From positions 1 through 9,808 of the forward strand of contig DOEZ01000511.1 of assembly GCA_003532715.1 (NCBI GenBank): a stretch of DNA of 9,808 bases. The letters are read 5' to 3'. Of the stretch, positions 8,101 through 9,808 are shown in pieces. This DNA is from Planctomycetaceae bacterium. GTDB lineage: Bacteria > Planctomycetota > Planctomycetia > Pirellulales > Thermoguttaceae. Below the pieces are notes generated by a model. The model made no database searches and was not told the DNA's origin. It saw only the letters and a program-made list of their open reading frames with translations. How positions within the stretch are numbered: the first letter of the stretch is position 1; the number at the start of each line of letters is the position of its first letter. The translations under genes and the position numbers were made by a program.

Positions 8101-9808
8101 GTGAAACCGCTGCCCGTGACGACGGCCCAGTCGCCCGCGGCGTTGTCGAACTCGTATTCGGCGGTGAACTCGTAGTTGGTCCTGGACAGGACGTCGCGCA
8201 TGATGAAGCCGGTCACGAGGCCGCCATTGACGGTCCGATGGTATTCGACGTCGTCGCCCGTCTGATGATAGAGCGTGTTACCGAACGCCCGGGTCGTCAG
8301 GTTGCCCGTCGCGGTCCATTGTCCCTCGGCGTCGAGGGCGAAATCGAGTGTGAAGTCGTACTCCGACCGATCGAACGCACGATCGGTGACGTCGAACCCT
8401 CCCGCGTCTCCCGCACCCGTGTACTCGATCTGGTCGAAGCCATCGCCCGTCGAGCGGCACAAACCGATTGCCAGTTCGGGCGTCCATTCGCCCTCATCGT
8501 CGAGTTCCATGGTCCAGCCGAGCGCGGTCGCTTCGCTGTGTAGGCCGCTTTCCGAGACGGTGCCGGTGATCGTGTAGTACTCGTCGCCGATCCAGTCCTG
8601 GCGGCGGTAGGTGCCGGCCCCCGAATAGGACGAGCTGGTTTCACTCGAAAGCTTGCTTTCGCCCGAGGATTCGGCGGCGATCGTCTTCCAGGTGTCGAGC
8701 CGGCCGTCGGCGTCGGTGTCGTCGTAGGAAAGCGCGAGGTTCACGGTGACCCCCAGTTCTTCGCCGACGTGGCTGGTGTTGTCTCCAGCGACCCGCTCGC
8801 CGGCCGCGTCGCGCGTGTAGGCGCCGGTCGTGTCGGTGGCGGATTGTTCGACCGAGCCGGCGCGGACCCAGCCCTTGCCAAGCGAGACGAACCACTCGCC
8901 CGCCGCGAAGCTGAGTTCGGTCGCCGTTCGGGCGTCCTCGTAGCTGCTCGTTGTTTCGCGTTGGATCGTGACGTTGCGCGAGGCGCTTCCGGTTCCCATG
9001 ACCGCGACGGGCGACGGGTTGTCGGTCGTCGTCGCGACGGTCGAGCGGTAGTCGGACGTCCAGGAATTGCTCTGGCTGGTTCCAAAGCTGCCCGAATCGA
9101 CCGAAGTATCCTGCTGGACCCACTCGCCGTTGCTCGCCAACGTGAACTCGGAGTGGAGGTGCAGGTCGAAGTCGTCGAACGCGGATTGGGCGATCGACTC
9201 CGCGACGTTGCCGTTGACATGGGCGCCGATGACGCGGTGCGACTCGCGGGAGCGTTGGGAGTTGTCGGCGGTGGCGGCGCTGGTCGTGATGTTCCACTCG
9301 CCCGAGGCATTGGGGCTCGACGTGATCTCATAGTGGAAGGAGTCGGACTCGCCGCTGCTTTCTTCACGGTCGCCGAAGAGGCTTCCGCCGTCGACGATCG
9401 TGCGGTAGTCGCTGGATACGTCGAGACGGCTGTGCGAACGAGTGGAGCCGGCGTGCAGAATGGTCGAATTGGTGTCGGCCGTCCAATCGTCGTCGTCGAG
9501 CGTGAGGATCAGGTCGATGCGACGTCCCTCCGAGCGGCGTTCGTATTCGGCGGCCGTGCTCGACTTCGACCACGAACCGGATGCGTCGGCGCCGCTGGAA
9601 GTGTGCGTGCCCGTGCCGCCGAAGCCGAACGCGTCGTGGCCATCTTCGCGGTAGACGCCCTCGCCGGTGAAGTCCCATTCCAGATCACTGTCGAGGATTC
9701 CGGCGACGGAGTAGTGGTAGGCGGTGTCTTCCCAGCCGCGATCGCCGACCCATCCGTGGATCTCGCCCTTTTCGTACAAACCTTCGCCGAGATAGTCGGA
9801 ACGGCTGG
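2109..9808 (-). CDS. Giant RHS/YD-repeat polymorphic toxin with C-terminal GHH-type nuclease, 5' partial
   Basis: This is a very large toxin-delivery protein. The frame stays open through the right edge, and the TTG at 9779 reads as an internal Leu (context DYLGEGLYEKGE), so the true N-terminus, including any signal peptide, is not visible. Numbering from that codon to the TAG at 2109 gives 2,556 residues. Order of parts: degenerate Y-x-G-x-G-x-Y / G-x-W modules (1-~1290); a dockerin-like EF-hand at 691-711; a Pro/Gly/Ala linker (~1290-1476); YD repeats (~1477-2233) such as EYDSSGNVTKYTD and YYAYDAAGRLTRYTD; the RHS core with R2234, D2247 (EDPIGF) and D2271 (DPSGL); a pre-toxin segment with a hydrophobic glycine-rich stretch near 2363-2393; and the toxin (2470-2556) with G2470-H2471-H2472, H2494 and H2498. 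In this family the YD repeats form a closed shell around the C-terminal toxin, which is freed by self-cleavage at DPxGL. Nuclease activity is inferred from the motif. The export route is unknown. The immunity candidate follows at once. The YD-repeat and RHS-core identification is near certain; the N-terminal function is unrecognised. Confidence 0.93.
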   Translation of the reverse strand, partial: SRSDYLGEGLYEKGEIHGWVGDRGWEDTAYHYSVAGILDSDLEWDFTGEGVYREDGHDAFGFGGTGTHTSSGADASGSWSKSSTAAEYERRSEGRRIDLILTLDDDDWTADTNSTILHAGSTRSHSRLDVSSDYRTIVDGGSLFGDREESSGESDSFHYEITSSPNASGEWNITTSAATADNSQRSRESHRVIGAHVNGNVAESIAQSAFDDFDLHLHSEFTLASNGEWVQQDTSVDSGSFGTSQSNSWTSDYRSTVATTTDNPSPVAVMGTGSASRNVTIQRETTSSYEDARTATELSFAAGEWFVSLGKGWVRAGSVEQSATDTTGAYTRDAAGERVAGDNTSHVGEELGVTVNLALSYDDTDADGRLDTWKTIAAESSGESKLSSETSSSYSGAGTYRRQDWIGDEYYTITGTVSESGLHSEATALGWTMELDDEGEWTPELAIGLCRSTGDGFDQIEYTGAGDAGGFDVTDRAFDRSEYDFTLDFALDAEGQWTATGNLTTRAFGNTLYHQTGDDVEYHRTVNGGLVTGFIMRDVLSRTNYEFTAEYEFDNAAGDWAVVTGSGFTTAFAGAGESYVGSGSYVQSGRSGEEDHWTLFGSITESGSWHDGSSLETHYVLTEAGWDETLRLEAASGGGDNSFDDSGVGNYRAGELTGVFSHSRGETNVYEYRFDQPDDDPEAPLLETGSGGGTTWDNWDYDASGVVSAGDVSAVLREFGLQTSGSTFTYAYVTGPDGQPRVTSRTYTEYDHGHVGATLETPDEGTYTQKQAWDYTYTDVFPQMQAIASRPAALRAFGVEVSSSGPQMTLTITDIESSRLNLFVDSGNYGQTTLADIGLVSDFSGTYFVCGYDFAETKNITRFTLNLDSWSVSRTDSVGKTKSQFAYLDYVGGGDYLYGDMTGSFNERGRSKTFSKDEREYKKGYAPVLTDGVIEWREQWLVKGDGHTEAERYRDYDFSGTGFYATEYLGSGLEPSGLYIGDQNEEGDGYTYYRFSADWNLGVGEVWVLTGGSGCDSESRGYNWDATSSLPYGWGRHVYSATPMEFVGSATLVETNDWAYSFGGEWEVRNHRWNLKTDDGWSMTENSRDIDYSGSASSIINDPGGWEDPTDGPVFSYTDASIFGFSHEYDFIWFDWSKDASGTIWNSDASRRNETFQQYDASANSEAYYRDFLDGPISLDWFNGFNNEFVWAEWTTSSHAGSDGTQSTSTSGQYDAYGAAFGQWWFYRNDNFDDPYRVDIDNDNYYGTGSLVDGNWTFTTHRWGYHFHFGTSGPYDGPPYDNVVEGSTGFDPFPSPDTKERNSCSLTTLIHHGGGSINAIAAEPRTLVYQPIGDSTTVPHGGWQGARSAPGMPANDMIVVLRPPSWANGGSAPALGATPGEIQGTPSGPMTPLFPDDGFIPSSGGPDDPTVNPLPGGFAPDPVFGLAPDMDDMLPPGYSAIVIGDGNALRDAAGSKFNRAGENAGPASAAARTAAANSTTKSSDSVEYDDSGNVTKYTRRDAQGKQYVQQWEYDSSGNVTKYTDQEGRVTKQQVDPASGNVLSVTRVVGEDDETTSDPNDPADLTTAYGYTDGAGGLPAGLLASITDPEGNTTLVGYETDPTKASYGKAVTLTQVMGVRDDDPDRLAIDPLDPDDVTIGFGYDASGKVNSLTDAAANQTTWVLDADPESASFGRVLEETITIDDGNPLTDDAYTRYYAYDAAGRLTRYTDRMDRTTEYEYFASGDAEGRIQFEKWYAVGDDPDDDPAPTPVRVIEYGYAYADGHLVGFTVDDSDVDFVYSYDAAGYLTSVAWNFAGLTDDVVFAYGYEDGDLTSVQAAIGETDDFQNEYARDSFGRLTRVTQTDVAGGNPVADKRADFTYTDAGQLKTIIRSMDIVAQEPSAIVTTTFTYDPSLGWLAGLVHEINNTNEDVVEYAYTHQADGQIDTLVLDRDVDDVQSSETYDFDYDQQGQLTQVDYTGTGAGVDESYQYGANGNRTGATVGSASRVYTPGAYNRLESVDDGTTVRVFGYDPEGNLVLKFLDDGDGVFGANDTNIVEYAWDHRNRLVSVTNYDTFGGDSTQQVGYGYDYLNRMISRTVDADGAGTTHSPATEYFVYDHDASNNWALKDSSTSEEGTIPFGANPATDAGQIVLQLDESGVPTHRYLWGPAVDMLLADETVDDGGAEDVAWTLTDHQNSIRDIVVLDDNGTPDNPTDDEWKVGNHVTYDAWGNTVAETDAAISGLFGWTGRLRDKLTGLHNNGNRWYDAVLAHWQSEDPIGFAAGDANLYRYCGNDPVNWIDPSGLANLWNPLTWGCKNPSQSWWGFVNPVSEENRITVGGLPGAYFETALSGKQASSLAGYSDSVTDSLNPFGGGTSYGPAYGHNEAYEYGQQVGTATGLVMNTVMMVGGLRGVVTGIQAVRAVGGGILQVGQLALANGGTVNVVMINGQAVVLTAELAAQLGLSIEAVAVGFANLNQAMMSAGNAGSGGPSSVAQQMAGHHPWPKYLQGPAKQALEELPANLHNKFHGGLDKLLPRQYGSEYYRQLSPAQQAADFEKLRKYTEAFDRTHGTRLWEAIKETAAALP
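2112..2372 (-). other. C-terminal toxin domain, GHH-type HNH/Endo VII-like nuclease
   Basis: The last 87 residues (2470-2556) open with GHHPWPKYLQGP and continue with L-P-x-N-L-H-x-K-F-H. This pattern of a paired His near a Pro, then two further His spaced H-x3-H about 22 residues later, is typical of the GHH/AHH toxin families of the HNH/Endonuclease VII superfamily found at RHS C-termini. H2471 or H2472 would be the general base, and H2494 and H2498 candidate metal ligands or fold residues. The rest is helical and charged (YYRQLSPAQQAADFEKLRKY). Activity on DNA or RNA is inferred from the motif. Alternatively it is another HNH-like toxin subtype; I am sure of the overall type and less sure of the subfamily. 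Confidence 0.75.
2955..3080 (-). other. RHS core and C-terminal self-cleavage signature
   Basis: Residues 2234-2275 hold the strongly conserved RHS-associated core: RWYD, then W-x3-EDPIGF, NLYRYCGNDPV and finally DPSGL. R2234, D2247 and D2271 match the Arg and two Asp of the aspartyl-protease-like site that, in RHS and TcC proteins, cuts just after the core to free the toxin inside the shell. All three are present, so cleavage is expected. About 281 residues follow DPSGL. The Cys in NLYRYCGN replaces a position often occupied by Val, Gly or another small residue. Confidence 0.88.
3081..5351 (-). repeat. YD-repeat (RHS) shell region
   Basis: Residues ~1477-2233 contain at least a dozen YD-type units. 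Examples are VEYDDSGNVTKYT, WEYDSSGNVTKYTD, FGYDASGKVNSLTD, YYAYDAAGRLTRYTD, VYSYDAAGYLTSV, EYARDSFGRLTRVTQ, YDFDYDQQGQLTQVDY, FGYDPEGNLVLKF and YGYDYLNRMISR. In RHS proteins such units build a beta-sheet cocoon around the C-terminal toxin. This block has the highest GC in the gene (62-72% in two 60-base lines counted by hand). Confidence 0.92.
5238..5333 (-). repeat. Perfect 21-bp direct repeat within the first two YD units
   Basis: Bases 5238-5258 and 5313-5333 are identical, with a 75-base (25-codon) offset that keeps frame. Both encode SGNVTKYT of adjacent YD units. The identity is at nucleotide level while the flanks differ, which suggests a recent unit duplication or local gene conversion. 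Confidence 0.75.
5352..5912 (-). other. Pro/Gly/Ala-rich linker between N-terminal region and RHS shell
   Basis: Residues ~1290-1476 lack both the aromatic modules of the N-terminal region and the YD pattern. The segment is rich in Pro, Gly, Ala and Ser (for example GGSAPALGATPGEIQGTPSG, SSGGPDDPTVNPLPGGFAPD, GPASAAARTAAANSTTKSSD) and is probably flexible or extended. It begins near RNSCSLTTLIHHGGGSINAI. Planctomycete RHS proteins could use such a segment to separate an anchoring or transport portion from the shell; this is inference. No catalytic motif was recognised. Confidence 0.7.
5913..9808 (-). repeat. Degenerate Y-x-G-x-G-x-Y / G-x-W modules of unknown function
   Basis: The first ~1,290 in-window residues are dominated by Gly, Ser, Asp, Glu, Tyr and Trp and repeat a loose unit: Y-x-G-x-G-x-Y, then roughly 8-15 residues, then a T/G-rich strand ending in E-S-G or a similar turn, then G-x-W. 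Copies include SYSGAGTY...YTITGTVSESG (near 383), SYVGSGSY...WTLFGSITESG (near 570), DYVGGGDYLYGDMTGSFNERG (near 880), DYDFSGTGFY, DIDYSGSAS, NYYGTGSLVDGNW, and DYLGEGLY at the right edge. Spacing is irregular and nucleotide identity is low, so these are old repeats. The alternating aromatic/small pattern suggests beta-strand modules of an extracellular or surface structure. I do not recognise a named family. Confidence 0.65.
7647..7709 (-). other. Dockerin-like EF-hand calcium-binding motif inside the RHS protein
   Basis: Residues 691-711 read DYDASGVVSAGD followed by VSAVLREFG. D691, D693, S695, S699 and D702 occupy EF-hand positions 1, 3, 5, 9 and 12, with Gly at 6 and Val at 8. The following A-V-L-x-x-F-G helix is the usual end of a type I dockerin repeat. 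Only one of the two repeats of a full dockerin is seen. Such half-dockerin/EF-hand units are common in large planctomycete secreted proteins. Calcium binding is inferred. Confidence 0.7.

Noticed and set aside
7386..8543. 385-codon + strand open frame
   Set aside because: It is antisense to the aromatic-module region, with Arg/Val/Ala-rich shadow composition and no motif.

Overview
The window shows a moderately high-GC bacterial chromosome segment with three genes. The organism is probably a planctomycete (Planctomycetota, Pirellulales-like). That is inference from three things: the IS-type integrase resembles a transposase family I associate with planctomycetes, a dockerin/EF-hand-like calcium motif sits inside a giant Tyr/Trp/Gly/Ser/Asp-rich protein, and the gene is extremely long.

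Layout, left to right. Bases 3-1298 (+) encode a DDE integrase/transposase whose frame is open through the left edge. Bases 1299-1596 are a gene-free gap between convergent genes with a few short inverted repeats. Bases 1597-2076 (-) encode a small cytosolic protein that is the candidate immunity protein. Bases 2109-9808 (-) encode one enormous RHS/YD-repeat protein whose 5' end lies beyond the right edge. About 2,565 codons of it are in the window, so more than three quarters of the window is this single gene.

The giant protein (numbered from the TTG codon at 9779, which is an internal Leu codon and not the true start) is modular. Residues 1-~1290 form a long region with degenerate Y-x-G-x-G-x-Y and G-x-W modules, interrupted at residues 691-711 by a single dockerin-like EF-hand. 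Residues ~1290-1476 are a Pro/Gly/Ala-rich linker. Residues ~1477-2233 are YD repeats. Residues 2234-2275 are the RHS core with the terminal DPSGL self-cleavage signature. Residues 2276-2469 are a pre-toxin segment with a hydrophobic glycine-rich stretch. Residues 2470-2556 are a compact GHH-type HNH/Endo VII-like nuclease toxin.

Working model (inference from RHS biology): the YD-repeat shell encapsulates the C-terminal nuclease, which is released by autoproteolysis at DPSGL and acts on nucleic acid in a target cell. The next gene starts 32 bases after the toxin stop codon with its own Shine-Dalgarno and would protect the producer and its siblings. GC content drops at the toxin/immunity end and again in an internal block (about 5.9-7.3 kb), and a transposase lies immediately beyond. 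Together these fit a polymorphic toxin locus whose tip and internal blocks have been exchanged.
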